Assembly: GCF_900109075.1 (NCBI RefSeq)
Contig: NZ_FNYS01000002.1
Coordinates: forward strand, 186,001 to 250,000
Reading direction: 5' to 3'
Source: Myroides marinus
GTDB taxonomy: Bacteria > Bacteroidota > Bacteroidia > Flavobacteriales > Flavobacteriaceae
DNA: 64,000 nucleotides
The position numbers were made by a program, and so were the translations under genes. This document shows, one piece after another, positions 16,856-25,859 of the stretch. Under the pieces are notes generated by a model. That model was not told where the DNA came from and did not search any database. It worked only from the letters and a program-made list of their open reading frames with translations. Position 1 is the first letter of the stretch. The number at the start of each line of letters is the position of its first letter.

Positions 16856-17572
16856 TCAATTAGAGAAAACCTCCTTCAAAACCTCCAAAGAATTAGGTTT
16901 CCTGAAGTCATTTAGGTGTTGCTCATAATAGCTAATCAACATGGTTAACAACCTCTTTCTATCTCGGTTATTAAATACTTTTTGATCTGTAGAGAATCCC
17001 AAATCCAATAGTTTTTTGAACAAAAAAGTAGGTTCTTCATCAAAACAACAAGGAGAAAAACGGTTGGTAAACACCCCTTCTTCCCAATCAAAATACAAAC
17101 TATTTTGAGTATCAACCGCTGGGTAAAAACCAAAGTATTTAGTCAACTCTAACATTAAAATCAAATGGAAGTTAGCTACCTCATCATGGGTATCAAACCA
17201 CAGTAAGGCTGCTTCTAAGAAAGCAAAGAAGTCCTTATCTACTACAGGCTCTCTAAATGCTGAATGTAATACTTCCCCTACGAATATAGCAATGCAGTTC
17301 TTATTATAGTTATAATAGATATCCTGATATACCTGAGCTACTTTAACCTCTTTAAAATACTCAAGTCCTCCCTTATTCTTATACGTAAAATCAAGATCAA
17401 GTATAGTCAATGGTTGAAAGTAAGCCATCTTCTGTGCTGATTTTCCTTTAGCGAAAGCATTGCGCACGAAGAAACTAACCACACCAACCTCTTCTGTGAA
17501 GCACTTCACTATCAAACTCTTCTCTTGGTATTTTAAAGCACTAAGTACAATTGCTTTAGTCTTTATCTGCAT
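16856..17572 (-). CDS. recO: DNA repair protein RecO
   Basis: This 238-residue protein is of usual RecO length. The N-terminal OB-fold segment (KTKAIVLSALKYQEKSLIVK, then TEEVGVVSFFVRNAFAKGKS) is the recognisable RecO start. RecO works with RecR and RecF to load RecA on SSB-coated single strands in gap repair. The rest is the helical domain. A cysteine pair (PCCF, about 178-181) may be the remnant of the zinc site seen in some RecO proteins. A TACTTTTG promoter box lies about 52 bp upstream of the start. Confidence 0.92.
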   Translation of the reverse strand: MQIKTKAIVLSALKYQEKSLIVKCFTEEVGVVSFFVRNAFAKGKSAQKMAYFQPLTILDLDFTYKNKGGLEYFKEVKVAQVYQDIYYNYNKNCIAIFVGEVLHSAFREPVVDKDFFAFLEAALLWFDTHDEVANFHLILMLELTKYFGFYPAVDTQNSLYFDWEEGVFTNRFSPCCFDEEPTFLFKKLLDLGFSTDQKVFNNRDRKRLLTMLISYYEQHLNDFRKPNSLEVLKEVFSN

Positions 17573-17623
17573 TTATCCCTCCATTTAAACGTCTAAAAAT
17601 AATCATCTTAGTCTAATTCTGTG

Positions 17624-17631
17624 CAAAAGTA
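17624..17631 (-). promoter_or_regulatory. TACTTTTG box upstream of recO
   Basis: It matches the Bacteroidota -7 consensus TAnnTTTG on the minus strand, about 52 bp before the recO ATG. No confident -33 TTG was assigned. Confidence 0.5.
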
Positions 17632-17778
17632 TTAAAATAATAAGCGAACACATCTCTCATTGGTGTAAAAAACATAGCACAATTCTATTCTTAAAAGACT
17701 ATTACACAGTATAAATACATCTAAAAATAAGGACAAACGAAATCTTACAATATGAGATTATAATCACTACAATTTTCA

Positions 17779-17786
17779 TAGCTTTG
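17779..17786 (+). promoter_or_regulatory. TAGCTTTG box upstream of the RsiV-like lipoprotein gene
   Basis: It matches TAnnTTTG, 23 bp before the ATG at 17810, leaving a short leader. Confidence 0.5.
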
Positions 17787-17809
17787 CAATTACCTATGAA
17801 AAAAACACC

Positions 17810-18592
17810 ATGAAGAAAACCCTACTAATCCTATTCCTTTCTATAGCAGTTATAAGCTGTAAAAAGGATAAAAGCTTCTCTTTTGAGGAGAAAGTGTACC
17901 AAAAATTATTATTAGAAACATGTGTAGAAGACGACTGTACTGAAATCAAAATCACTACAGCCGAAATAATAAAGCCTACAGATGAGATAAGTACTAAAAT
18001 TAATCAAAACAACTTAGCGATTATCACTGACATTCTTTCGTTTGAAGATGAAAAGAAGACGGCTACTACATATGATGACATCGTACAGTCATTCATTAAT
18101 GCTTATACTGCTCTAGTAGCTAAATATCCTAAAGCTACTATTCCATGGCAAGCTACAGCAGATAATGTTGTCACATTCTATAATGACAACTTACTAAGTT
18201 TCACCTTAGATTACTATATGTCTACAGGTGGTGCTAGTGGATTTAAAGGAGAGAAAGCTATACACTACAATCCAACTACTGGTGAACAATATACAAATGA
18301 GCAATTGTTTAAAAACTATAACGACTTTAAACAATTAGTTATTACTAAACTAAAAGGCTCTAAAAGTATTGACAAAGGAGATACAATACAGAAAGACGAA
18401 TTAGCTTTTGACGAGAGCTCTTTCCAACTTCCTGAAGATATCTTCATCTACGAAGATAGTATTGTTCTTAACTTTAACAGCAGTGAATTAGGAGCTTTAG
18501 CTAACAAGGTAATTACTATCACGCTAACTAAAGAAGAAGTAACACCATACTTAAGCTTTGACTTAACGCCTAAGCCTAATACCAACAAATAA
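17810..18592 (+). CDS. Lipoprotein with DUF3298/RsiV-like domain
   Basis: This 260-residue protein has a lipoprotein signal (hydrophobic run then AVISC with Cys17 followed by KKDK), so it is a membrane-anchored lipoprotein exposed to the periplasm or surface. The mature part resembles the DUF4163-DUF3298 pair found in RsiV and PdaC-like proteins: YYMSTGGASGFKGEKAIHYN is followed by a TGEQYTNEQLF segment and a C-terminal EDIFIYEDSIVLNFNSSEL strand pair. RsiV binds lysozyme in Firmicutes; no such role can be claimed here. The flippase gene starts 31 bp downstream, so the two may be co-transcribed. Confidence 0.78.
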   Translation: MKKTLLILFLSIAVISCKKDKSFSFEEKVYQKLLLETCVEDDCTEIKITTAEIIKPTDEISTKINQNNLAIITDILSFEDEKKTATTYDDIVQSFINAYTALVAKYPKATIPWQATADNVVTFYNDNLLSFTLDYYMSTGGASGFKGEKAIHYNPTTGEQYTNEQLFKNYNDFKQLVITKLKGSKSIDKGDTIQKDELAFDESSFQLPEDIFIYEDSIVLNFNSSELGALANKVITITLTKEEVTPYLSFDLTPKPNTNK

Positions 18593-18623
18593 TATTTCCT
18601 AAACAATACTAGAACCTCAGATT

Positions 18624-20081
18624 GTGAGCATTTACAAGAAAATTTTTAAACAAACAGCTATTTATGGACTAGCAGCTGTATTCCCTAAAGTAATTGGTTT
18701 CTTCCTAGTTCCATTTCACACAGACATCATGCAAAATAACGACTATGGCCAGTATAGCGTTATTTTTTCGATCATGATGTTTCTTAATGTTATCCTATCT
18801 TTCGGGATGGAAACAGCTTTCTTTAGATTCTATAACAAACAAGATGACAAGAAAGAAGTTATTAATAACAGTTTGTTATTTCTTGGCTGCACCTCACTGA
18901 TTTTCGCTGCTTTTGGATTATTGACTATTGATTATTGGGCATCTATACTTAATGTTTCTACAAAACTATTATACTATGTATTATGTATTCTAGTGCTAGA
19001 TGCTTTAGTTATTGTACCATTTGCTAAACTGAGAGCTGACCAACGTCCACTTTACTACAGTGCTATCAGAATTGCGAATGTGTGTATCTACACAGTACTT
19101 AATATATTCTTCTTATACTACCTTCCTAAACTTAGTACTAGCTACCCAGACAGCATATTTCACAGCTTGTTTAGAGAAGGAAATCAAGTAGTTTACATCT
19201 TCGTTGCTAACCTTATCGCTAGTTTAGCTACCTTCTTAGTATTCTACAAAGACTACTTTGGTATCAAATTTAAGTTTAATAAAGACCTAAATAAACAAAT
19301 GCTTAAGTACAGTTTCCCTATTATGGTAGGAGGACTTGCTTTTGCTGTTAATGAAGGATTTGACAAGATATTATTAGAGCGCTTATTGCCAGCAGACGTT
19401 GCCTTATCAGAAGTAGGTAAATACGCAGCGTGTTATAAGCTAGGATTGTTCATGGTGCTGTTTAGACAAGCATATACTTTAGGAATAGAACCTTTCTTCT
19501 TTAACTATGCTAAGAACGATGATGCACCTACTAAGTATGCTACTATCACGAAGTACTTTACTATCTTCGGGAGCCTTATCATGTTAGGAGTTATAGTCTT
19601 TGCAGATGTATTAAAAGTGCTTTTTATCAGAAACGAGTCTTATTGGGATGCAATGATAGTTGTACCCCTAATCATATTGGCAAACCTGTGTATGGGTATC
19701 TATACCAATCTATCTGTGTGGTATAAACTAAGAGATAAGACCGCTATAGGAGCTTATATCTCTATTATGGGAGCTGTGTTCACTCTAATATTTAACTACC
19801 TATTAATCCCTATTTGGGGTTATATGGGGTCTGCTATCGCAACACTAATAGCTTACGCTTCTATGATGCTAGTTTCATATGTGCTGGGACAAAAACAATA
19901 CCCTATCCCTTATGACAAAAAAGCAATAGGTGGATATCTAGGACTATCGATACTATTGAGCTTTGTTTACTTCTACTGTTTCAGAGAGAACTACTACATC
20001 GGCATCGCCTTTATAATTGCTTTCTTAGGGATGGTTTACAAATTTGAAAATACCGTTATCAAAAAGATAATCAAACGATAA
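18624..20081 (+). CDS. Oligosaccharide flippase family protein (Wzx/MOP superfamily)
   Basis: This 485-residue inner-membrane protein has about 12-14 hydrophobic segments and begins SIYKKIFKQTAIYGLAAVFP, typical of Wzx-like polysaccharide transporters. It probably moves lipid-linked glycans across the inner membrane. The start is GTG at 18624; no ATG nearby keeps the conserved N-terminus. No glycosyltransferase genes flank it, so it is isolated from any capsule or O-antigen cluster. Its partner glycan is unknown. Confidence 0.88.
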   Translation: MSIYKKIFKQTAIYGLAAVFPKVIGFFLVPFHTDIMQNNDYGQYSVIFSIMMFLNVILSFGMETAFFRFYNKQDDKKEVINNSLLFLGCTSLIFAAFGLLTIDYWASILNVSTKLLYYVLCILVLDALVIVPFAKLRADQRPLYYSAIRIANVCIYTVLNIFFLYYLPKLSTSYPDSIFHSLFREGNQVVYIFVANLIASLATFLVFYKDYFGIKFKFNKDLNKQMLKYSFPIMVGGLAFAVNEGFDKILLERLLPADVALSEVGKYAACYKLGLFMVLFRQAYTLGIEPFFFNYAKNDDAPTKYATITKYFTIFGSLIMLGVIVFADVLKVLFIRNESYWDAMIVVPLIILANLCMGIYTNLSVWYKLRDKTAIGAYISIMGAVFTLIFNYLLIPIWGYMGSAIATLIAYASMMLVSYVLGQKQYPIPYDKKAIGGYLGLSILLSFVYFYCFRENYYIGIAFIIAFLGMVYKFENTVIKKIIKR

Positions 20082-20091
20082 ATACACAATC

Positions 20092-20109
20092 CGTTACTCC
20101 TCAGTAACG
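20092..20109 (+). terminator. Terminator after the flippase gene
   Basis: A 7-bp stem CGTTACT/AGTAACG with a CCTC loop is followed by TATTTTTTT. Confidence 0.8.
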
Positions 20110-20173
20110 TATTTTTTTGTCTCCTTCTATTCATAAATATCTTATATTTAACACTATAATATAAAATAGTGTT

Positions 20174-20962
20174 ATGGCTAACTATACTTACTTAAGTGTT
20201 ATTAAAGACAATGTATCTCACTACCTATTTGAAGGAAAGGGCACTCTACCCTTCTTTTGGATATGTCTACTAGATCAAAATATAGTCAATAACAAAAGTC
20301 AACTTTGGAAAGAAGCGATGGCGGAGGAAGAAGAGGAAGACTTTGATCAAGATGAACAAAGTGACAAATGCATCCTCATATTGGCGAAAGATATTTACAT
20401 CTCTAATGCTGATAGGTCAAGGACATTTCTAGAACAACACTTCCCAACTACTTTACCACTGTATGATGACTTTCTCAACTGTATCAACAAACATATTAAC
20501 GACAATGGAGTGGTTGCTATAGAATTGATAGAGCACATTTGGTTCTATGATACTGTACAAGAGTTTACCGACTCGCTACTAAATGAAGTACAGGCGATAG
20601 AGAATAACACATCTACTGAGATAAGATATTTAAGTCTTACTGATCTAACTAATATGGGGACAGGCTTCCCGTCAATAGATAATCAAGTGTTTAATACATT
20701 AGACAACTATAAACTAGCTGAAGAAATAAGAATCAATCCTAAACATCAAGACTCCCCATATAAACATGGAGATATTAAGTCTGGCTTTATATGGCTATTA
20801 GTTTGTGTGCTATTTTCAGGTATTATCTATTGGATGTACATAGCAGATGTACCAAGGGTAGCTATTATCATAGTAGCGCTATTCAACTTATTATTCTACT
20901 ATATCAGTTTACGAATGTTAACAGATGATATAAAAAAGAAAAGAAAACAACAACATCTCTAA
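20174..20962 (+). CDS. Unknown membrane-anchored protein, paralogue 1
   Basis: I do not recognise the family. The 262 residues comprise an N-terminal soluble part of about 205 residues and two C-terminal transmembrane helices (GFIWLLVCVLFSGIIYWMY and VAIIIVALFNLLFYYISL) ending in a basic tail, so the N-terminal domain is probably anchored to the inner membrane. It is clearly paralogous to the next gene: both have the LPFFWICLLD or FPYFWICLLD segment near residue 26, a TLPLYDDF or ALPLFTDF segment and an EIRYLSLTDL or ETRFLILTEL segment. The soluble part is acidic (EEEEEDFDQDE). No signal peptide is visible. Confidence 0.7.
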   Translation: MANYTYLSVIKDNVSHYLFEGKGTLPFFWICLLDQNIVNNKSQLWKEAMAEEEEEDFDQDEQSDKCILILAKDIYISNADRSRTFLEQHFPTTLPLYDDFLNCINKHINDNGVVAIELIEHIWFYDTVQEFTDSLLNEVQAIENNTSTEIRYLSLTDLTNMGTGFPSIDNQVFNTLDNYKLAEEIRINPKHQDSPYKHGDIKSGFIWLLVCVLFSGIIYWMYIADVPRVAIIIVALFNLLFYYISLRMLTDDIKKKRKQQHL

Positions 20963-21013
20963 CCATAAACTCACATACCTACATTTTTCTTTAACCTATA
21001 AGACATTTTAAAG

Positions 21014-21691
21014 ATGGACGTGACTATTTATTTAAGTATTTATAAAGACAGGTTGAACACTGTACTATTCGAAATAGAGAACTGCTTCCCTTATTTTTGG
21101 ATATGTCTATTAGACCTTGAATTGATAGCAAATAAGGAATCGGATTGGTTAGAACCTGCTACCTATCTAGATGCCAATCTAAAAGAAGATGAAGTTAGTC
21201 TGATCAATCATGACATTCTCATCACCAAAGAAAAATTACTAACTAACTCCGCTAAACACAAACCTTTTATAGCAGAATACTATCCTACTGCACTCCCGTT
21301 ATTTACTGACTTTGTCACTAACCTTACTCAGCATCTCTACGAAGGAGCTGTCATCCGCCTAGATATACATGAGTACATATGGTGCTATAAGAACCAACAG
21401 GATTTTATCACTGAAATGACTAATGAAGTAAAAGCATTAGAATATCTTTTCTACACTGAAACAAGATTTCTCATCCTTACAGAACTCATCTATACAGGTA
21501 CAGGGATACCGACTGAGTATAATGAAGCTTTCGAAGACCTACTGTCCTATCAGAATGCAAATACAATTGATTGGGAAGATAACGAAATTACAGAACCCGA
21601 AAGATCTACACAGAATACACGTCTTAAAACGATACTCCTCTGTTCTATAATCATGCTCATAGCTATTATACTATCCATGATGATAAACTAA
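21014..21691 (+). CDS. Unknown membrane-anchored protein, paralogue 2
   Basis: This 225-residue protein shares its domain with the preceding gene (FWICLLD; PTALPLFTDF; TETRFLILTEL; a TGTGIPT motif matching TGTGFPS upstream). It ends in a single C-terminal transmembrane helix (LKTILLCSIIMLIAIILSMM) instead of two. It is 51 bp downstream of paralogue 1 and precedes a bidirectional terminator, so the pair looks like a tandem duplication that has diverged. The function is unknown. Small tandem proteins with a shared recognition domain can be immunity proteins, but nothing here proves that. Confidence 0.7.
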   Translation: MDVTIYLSIYKDRLNTVLFEIENCFPYFWICLLDLELIANKESDWLEPATYLDANLKEDEVSLINHDILITKEKLLTNSAKHKPFIAEYYPTALPLFTDFVTNLTQHLYEGAVIRLDIHEYIWCYKNQQDFITEMTNEVKALEYLFYTETRFLILTELIYTGTGIPTEYNEAFEDLLSYQNANTIDWEDNEITEPERSTQNTRLKTILLCSIIMLIAIILSMMIN

Positions 21692-21736
21692 AGAGTTCCT
21701 TTAATACTCACTATCTAACATCGCTATAAACTAAAA

Positions 21737-21762
21737 AAGTCACCTCTTTGCAGAGGTGACTT
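21737..21762. terminator. Bidirectional terminator between paralogue 2 and the M48 gene
   Basis: A perfect 11-bp stem AAGTCACCTCT with a TTGC loop lies between two convergent genes and has A-rich and T-rich flanks. Confidence 0.8.
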
Positions 21763-21783
21763 CTTGTATTCTATACGCTTAGG

Positions 21784-22584
21784 TTATTTTTTCTTAGCGT
21801 CTTTTTTAATTTTTTCTTCTACGCGTTTAGCACGTTTTTCACTGTCTGGGTGGCTTGAGAACATTTTAGATCCCATAGACTTATCAGCTCCATACTCTTT
21901 TTCCATATCAGCAAATTTCTTAAATCCATCTGCTAAAGCTTGAGGATTTTTACCATTAGCTACTAAGAATTTATAAGAGTAATCATCTGAATCAGACTCT
22001 TGAGATTGAGAGAATTGAGCTCCAGTTAATTTCTCAGCCATTCCTCCTAAGTTAGACTTCATTAAATCTCCAACAGTTCCTTGAGTAGAACCAGCAAACT
22101 GCACAGCAGCCTCAGTGATTAATGTTTGTCTGTACGCTTTTTTAGAGTGCTCTAACTTAACGTGTCCAATCTCGTGTCCGATGATTCCCAATAACTCATC
22201 ATCAGTCATAATGTCCATCAATGAAGAGAACACACGTACACTACCATCAGGACATGCGAATGCGTTAACATCAGTCACATAGTACACTTTGTAGTTTAAA
22301 TTAAGTCCATCGTAGTTCTTGTATGGCCCGAAGATACGCTCTAGACGTTCAGCATATGCTTTCTTCTTAGGATCTTTATCCTTAACTGAACATACAGGGT
22401 TATGCTCATCCATCCACTTCACAGATGCAGCTGCTGACTGAGCGATATCCTCATCAGATACTGTAAATGCAGAAACAGCTTTTAGACCAGCTTCGATTTT
22501 CTTTGGATTTAATTTACCAAATTGTGCGTTAGCGGTTCCGATTGCGAAACACACTAAACATGCAGATAATAAAACTTTTTTCAT
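21784..22584 (-). CDS. M48 family metallopeptidase
   Basis: The 266-residue protein starts MKKVLLSACLVCFAIGTANA, a signal peptide, when read from ATG 22584; the longer frame opens with TTG. The zinc-binding motif HEIGH lies in GIIGHEIGHVKLEHSKK, and the third ligand glutamate is probably in SQESDSDDYS. This matches the periplasmic M48 (BepA/LoiP-like) peptidases that act in envelope quality control. It has no transmembrane helices, unlike HtpX. The C-terminus is lysine-rich. It stands alone, convergent with the upstream paralogue pair. Confidence 0.88.
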   Translation of the reverse strand: MKKVLLSACLVCFAIGTANAQFGKLNPKKIEAGLKAVSAFTVSDEDIAQSAAASVKWMDEHNPVCSVKDKDPKKKAYAERLERIFGPYKNYDGLNLNYKVYYVTDVNAFACPDGSVRVFSSLMDIMTDDELLGIIGHEIGHVKLEHSKKAYRQTLITEAAVQFAGSTQGTVGDLMKSNLGGMAEKLTGAQFSQSQESDSDDYSYKFLVANGKNPQALADGFKKFADMEKEYGADKSMGSKMFSSHPDSEKRAKRVEEKIKKDAKKK

Positions 22585-22793
22585 AATAATTATACTTACT
22601 TTCTTACACAAATGTACTCCATTATTTCAAATCCTCTAAACATCTATAAACAATTCATAATCAATCAACAAAAACACATGAATCACTAAATTTCACGCCT
22701 AAAAGACTGCAAATCAAACCATATTAGTTAATATCCAATCAATTCTCCTCTTAACTATTACGAAATCAACTACCTATATTCTTTATAACAAAA

Positions 22794-22816
22794 AAGAGAG
22801 CCATAATGACCCTCTT
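22794..22816 (-). terminator. Terminator of the phoD-like gene
   Basis: On the minus strand an AAGAGGGTCAT/ATGGCTCTCTT hairpin, with G-T pairs, is followed by a T-run just after the stop. Confidence 0.65.
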
Positions 22817-22840
22817 AGAACAAAAACACAACAACAAAAC

Positions 22841-24586
22841 TTATATTACAACTGTCTTTTTAGTCTGTGTGCTATAGCTAGCACTAGTTATAGTATCAAC
22901 ATATCTCCACTCTGCCTTAGCCCCAGCAGAAGTATAGTCAACATATAAATACCCTCTATCAGATAAATTGACATATTCTAGTTCATCTATTAACATTGGC
23001 ATTACCTGTTCTAGTTGTCTTGCCTGAGACATATCATTAGAAAGTCCTAAGTAAGTCTCCATCCCTGGTGAACTAATAGAACTAGTCGCCAACTCATAAC
23101 CTACTACTTCTCCTGTCTGAGTCTTCATCTGACTATACCATGCGTTATGTGTATCTCCTGCCAATGTCATTACTTTTTTGCCTTTACATAGGCTGTATAA
23201 CTTCTCGCGTTCCACTGCATATCCATCCCAAGCATCTAAGTTATATGGTAGTACAGTCGTTATTCTCGCTTTTTCTGCTGAAGTTAAAGTAGGATCACCC
23301 TTTAGCATTCTAGTTTTGATTACTACTAATTCACTGATAGCCTTCTGAAGAGCTCCTAACGAAGCTGCTGATGCGCTACCTGTCTTCTCTATCTCAGCCA
23401 TAATCTGATTAACAATCATCAGAAATTCTGCAGGCACTAACATCTTAGCCATTAAGACTTGTTGTCCTAATACTTGCCAAGAAGCTTTACTATTATTCAT
23501 TTGTCCTGCTAACCACCCTAGTTGTTCTTGTCCCATAAGTTGGCGATTAGGGTTCATATACGCTTGCATAAAGCCATTAGTATCAAAGCCTTCTTTAGTA
23601 AAATAGTCATTATAACTCAACTGCTTATCTCTAGCGATAACACGAGTATCTAACATGTGAAGTGATAAGATATTACCGAAGTCAAAGCTTCTATAGATTC
23701 GAGTATCTTTCCCCGTTTTTAATGGAATAAACTCGCTGTATGCCTGAAGTGCAGCACGCTTTCTAACCTCAAAGCTACCTTCTGTTTCTGGTTGATGGTT
23801 CTCAGCACCATCCTTATATGTATCATTTGCTATTTCGTGATCATCCCATACACATATAAAAGGTTTTTTCTGATGTGCCAACTGCAGATTAACATCACTG
23901 CGATACTGTCTATATCGCTCTCTATAGTCATCTAGACTTATTATCTCTTTATTCGGTTTATGTGCCCTGTTTAACAATGCTGTACTGGCATTAGTACCAT
24001 ATTGACCAGGTGCATATTCATAGATATAATCTCCTAGATGGATAATCACATCTGCATCAGACTTAGCCATCTCAGCATATACATTAAACAATCCTGCTGG
24101 ATAGTTAGAACACGATGCTACAGCTAGCTTCACATTAGACACATTATCTGTATAGGCTGGTAGTGTGATAGTCTCCCCTATCACTGAAGTATCTTTAGAA
24201 GATTTATTAAAGAATCTGTAGTAAAACTTGCTATTAGATGGCAACCCTTGTACCTCTATAGCTAATGTATTATCGGTAGCAGATTGAATCAGTACAGCAC
24301 CCTGACGCACCACATCCTTAAACGCAATATCTCGTGCTACTTGCCAATTAACTTCTACATCAGCCTTAGCATAACGAGACCAGATAATAACACTAGTAGC
24401 AGTAGGGTCAAAACTAGCTACTCCATAATCAAAGTTGCGAATGTTTAAATCACCTATTTGTTCATTAGTAGAGTTATTATTATCATCGTTAGAGCAACTA
24501 ATGATAACTGGTGCCAAGAATATACTGCTTGAAGCTAACAGAGAAGAACGCAAGAAGTTTCTTCTGTTTAATTGTGGTTGTTTCAT
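22841..24586 (-). CDS. PhoD-like alkaline phosphatase
   Basis: This 581-residue protein begins with a twin-arginine signal (NRRNFLRSSLLASSS) whose hydrophobic core ends at IISC, so it may be both Tat-exported and lipidated at Cys31. A serine/asparagine-rich spacer (SNDDNNNSTNEQ) follows. The phosphatase domain shows LAVASCSNYP, DVIIHLGDYIYEY and the metal-site segment WDDHEIANDTYKDG, which are PhoD signatures. PhoD enzymes release phosphate from mono- and diesters with Fe/Ca at the active site. The ALQKAISELV insert near 390-420 is helical. A second, unrelated phosphatase (PafA) is encoded at 52.5 kb. Confidence 0.9.
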   Translation of the reverse strand: MKQPQLNRRNFLRSSLLASSSIFLAPVIISCSNDDNNNSTNEQIGDLNIRNFDYGVASFDPTATSVIIWSRYAKADVEVNWQVARDIAFKDVVRQGAVLIQSATDNTLAIEVQGLPSNSKFYYRFFNKSSKDTSVIGETITLPAYTDNVSNVKLAVASCSNYPAGLFNVYAEMAKSDADVIIHLGDYIYEYAPGQYGTNASTALLNRAHKPNKEIISLDDYRERYRQYRSDVNLQLAHQKKPFICVWDDHEIANDTYKDGAENHQPETEGSFEVRKRAALQAYSEFIPLKTGKDTRIYRSFDFGNILSLHMLDTRVIARDKQLSYNDYFTKEGFDTNGFMQAYMNPNRQLMGQEQLGWLAGQMNNSKASWQVLGQQVLMAKMLVPAEFLMIVNQIMAEIEKTGSASAASLGALQKAISELVVIKTRMLKGDPTLTSAEKARITTVLPYNLDAWDGYAVEREKLYSLCKGKKVMTLAGDTHNAWYSQMKTQTGEVVGYELATSSISSPGMETYLGLSNDMSQARQLEQVMPMLIDELEYVNLSDRGYLYVDYTSAGAKAEWRYVDTITSASYSTQTKKTVVI

Positions 24587-24675
24587 AATACTTACTTTTA
24601 TTACAAAACAACTCTTATGGTATTATTAGAGAATTAAAACCAGGTTAACAATGCGTAACGTTTAATCTAGCAATG

Positions 24676-25197
24676 TTAATTTATATCACTATTATCTCCT
24701 AACGGTTTTATCTTTCTGTTGTGAAATGTCTCTTTGTAGTTTCCTTTACTATCCTTAGCGATTATACTGATGCTACCATTAATCTCTAAGGTAGCTAACT
24801 TCACCTGCTTAAAATACTCTACTCCATGCTCATGCATTGCCTCAGTAAGCTCCTCAGATGTTATTCCTAGTTGAGTCGCCTTAGCGAAGTCTACCACCCC
24901 ATGCTGTATTATCACCTCTGGTTTTTGTTGTAATAACCTATTGACAAATTTATTGCGAGCGATCAGACGCTTCATCCCATAGTTTAACGAAAACAAAATA
25001 AACGCAGCCAAAATACCACCTTCTAAGCTCGTATTAGGACCCACCATAGCATTCTGTACCGAATTACTAATTAAGAGCATTAAAACAACGTCAAACGTGT
25101 TTAATTGAGATAATTGCTTCTTACCGAAGACACGCATCGCTATAATCATAAACAGATATACAACTACACTTCTCAATACAATATCTAAATACTCCAT
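24676..25197 (-). CDS. DUF421/YetF family membrane protein
   Basis: The 173-residue protein is read from ATG 25197, since the longer frame opens with TTG. It has about three N-terminal transmembrane helices (MEYLDIVLRSVVVYLFMIIA; FDVVLMLLISNSVQNAMVG; GGILAAFILFSLNYGM) and a cytosolic YetF domain with the FGKKQLSQLNTFD, KPEVIIQHGVVD and LATLEINGSISII segments. YetF-type proteins form membrane dimers and small domain copies occur in spore-germination proteins; their biochemical role is unsettled. It is a single-gene unit here. Confidence 0.85.
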   Translation of the reverse strand: MEYLDIVLRSVVVYLFMIIAMRVFGKKQLSQLNTFDVVLMLLISNSVQNAMVGPNTSLEGGILAAFILFSLNYGMKRLIARNKFVNRLLQQKPEVIIQHGVVDFAKATQLGITSEELTEAMHEHGVEYFKQVKLATLEINGSISIIAKDSKGNYKETFHNRKIKPLGDNSDIN

Positions 25198-25771
25198 AAT
25201 CAATTGTTTTTAGCTTAATAATCAATAGCAAAAGTAGAGCCATAACATCACTACTGATAAAGATATAACTAAAAAGCTATATCTCTCAGATTGCAATACA
25301 CTAATCCAGATCTCACATTATGAATTAGCCTGCTCTAAATTCCCTACTCTTATTCTCAACCCATATTAAAATCTGCTTTAATAGTAAACTCATCGCTATA
25401 ATATACTATCCTACTTCGTTAATCCATACATCATACAATTGAGAAATTAAAAAACATGATCAACAACAATACTTCTATTGACGACCACATAAGACAAATT
25501 TAGGCTCTTGTAGAAATACCAAAGAAGGCTTAAAAAAGGTCATTCCCCGCTTCCATTTCTCTTTATAATAAGTTGTACTTTTTACCTAGTGCTAGTACAA
25601 TGCAAGTATAGTGTAAGTATAGTGCAAGTACCAAAACAGCATAAAATGGTACTAAAACTATACTAGCATTATGATAAAAGTATACTTACATAACTAATCG
25701 AACCTTAAACATCAAACAACGATTCGCTTAAGCAACTATTGGTTGTCTAATCATACTTCTGCAAACAAAAA
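25198..25771. other. Long intergenic region with a short tandem repeat
   Basis: No gene of credible length is visible in this 570-bp gap between two genes on the minus strand. Its most regular part is an 11-bp tandem repeat at 25601-25630. On the minus strand a short open stretch (about 25576-25480) translates to FFKPSLVFLQEPKFVLCGRQ before a stop, which could be a decayed gene end but has no recognisable family. Confidence 0.5.
25601..25630. repeat. 11-bp tandem repeat, 2.7 copies
   Basis: TGCAAGTATAG, TGTAAGTATAG and a partial TGCAAGTA follow each other directly. Related GTACTAGTA- and TATACTA-like words continue on the right. The repeat is too short for a CRISPR array. Confidence 0.6.
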
Positions 25772-25796
25772 AAGGGAAGCACAAAATGCTTCCCTT
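25772..25796 (-). terminator. Terminator of the MuiA-like gene
   Basis: A 10-bp stem AAGGGAAGCA/TGCTTCCCTT is followed on the minus strand by TTTTTTTGTTTG. Confidence 0.8.
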
Positions 25797-25859
25797 CTTT
25801 ATCTTATAAGACAGATACTTCTTAAAAATACTGTCTATAAAACTATCTAGGCAATCTAT

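Noticed and set aside
25601..25630. Tandem repeat considered as a CRISPR array
   Set aside because: Repeats are 11 bp and directly adjacent with no unique spacers.
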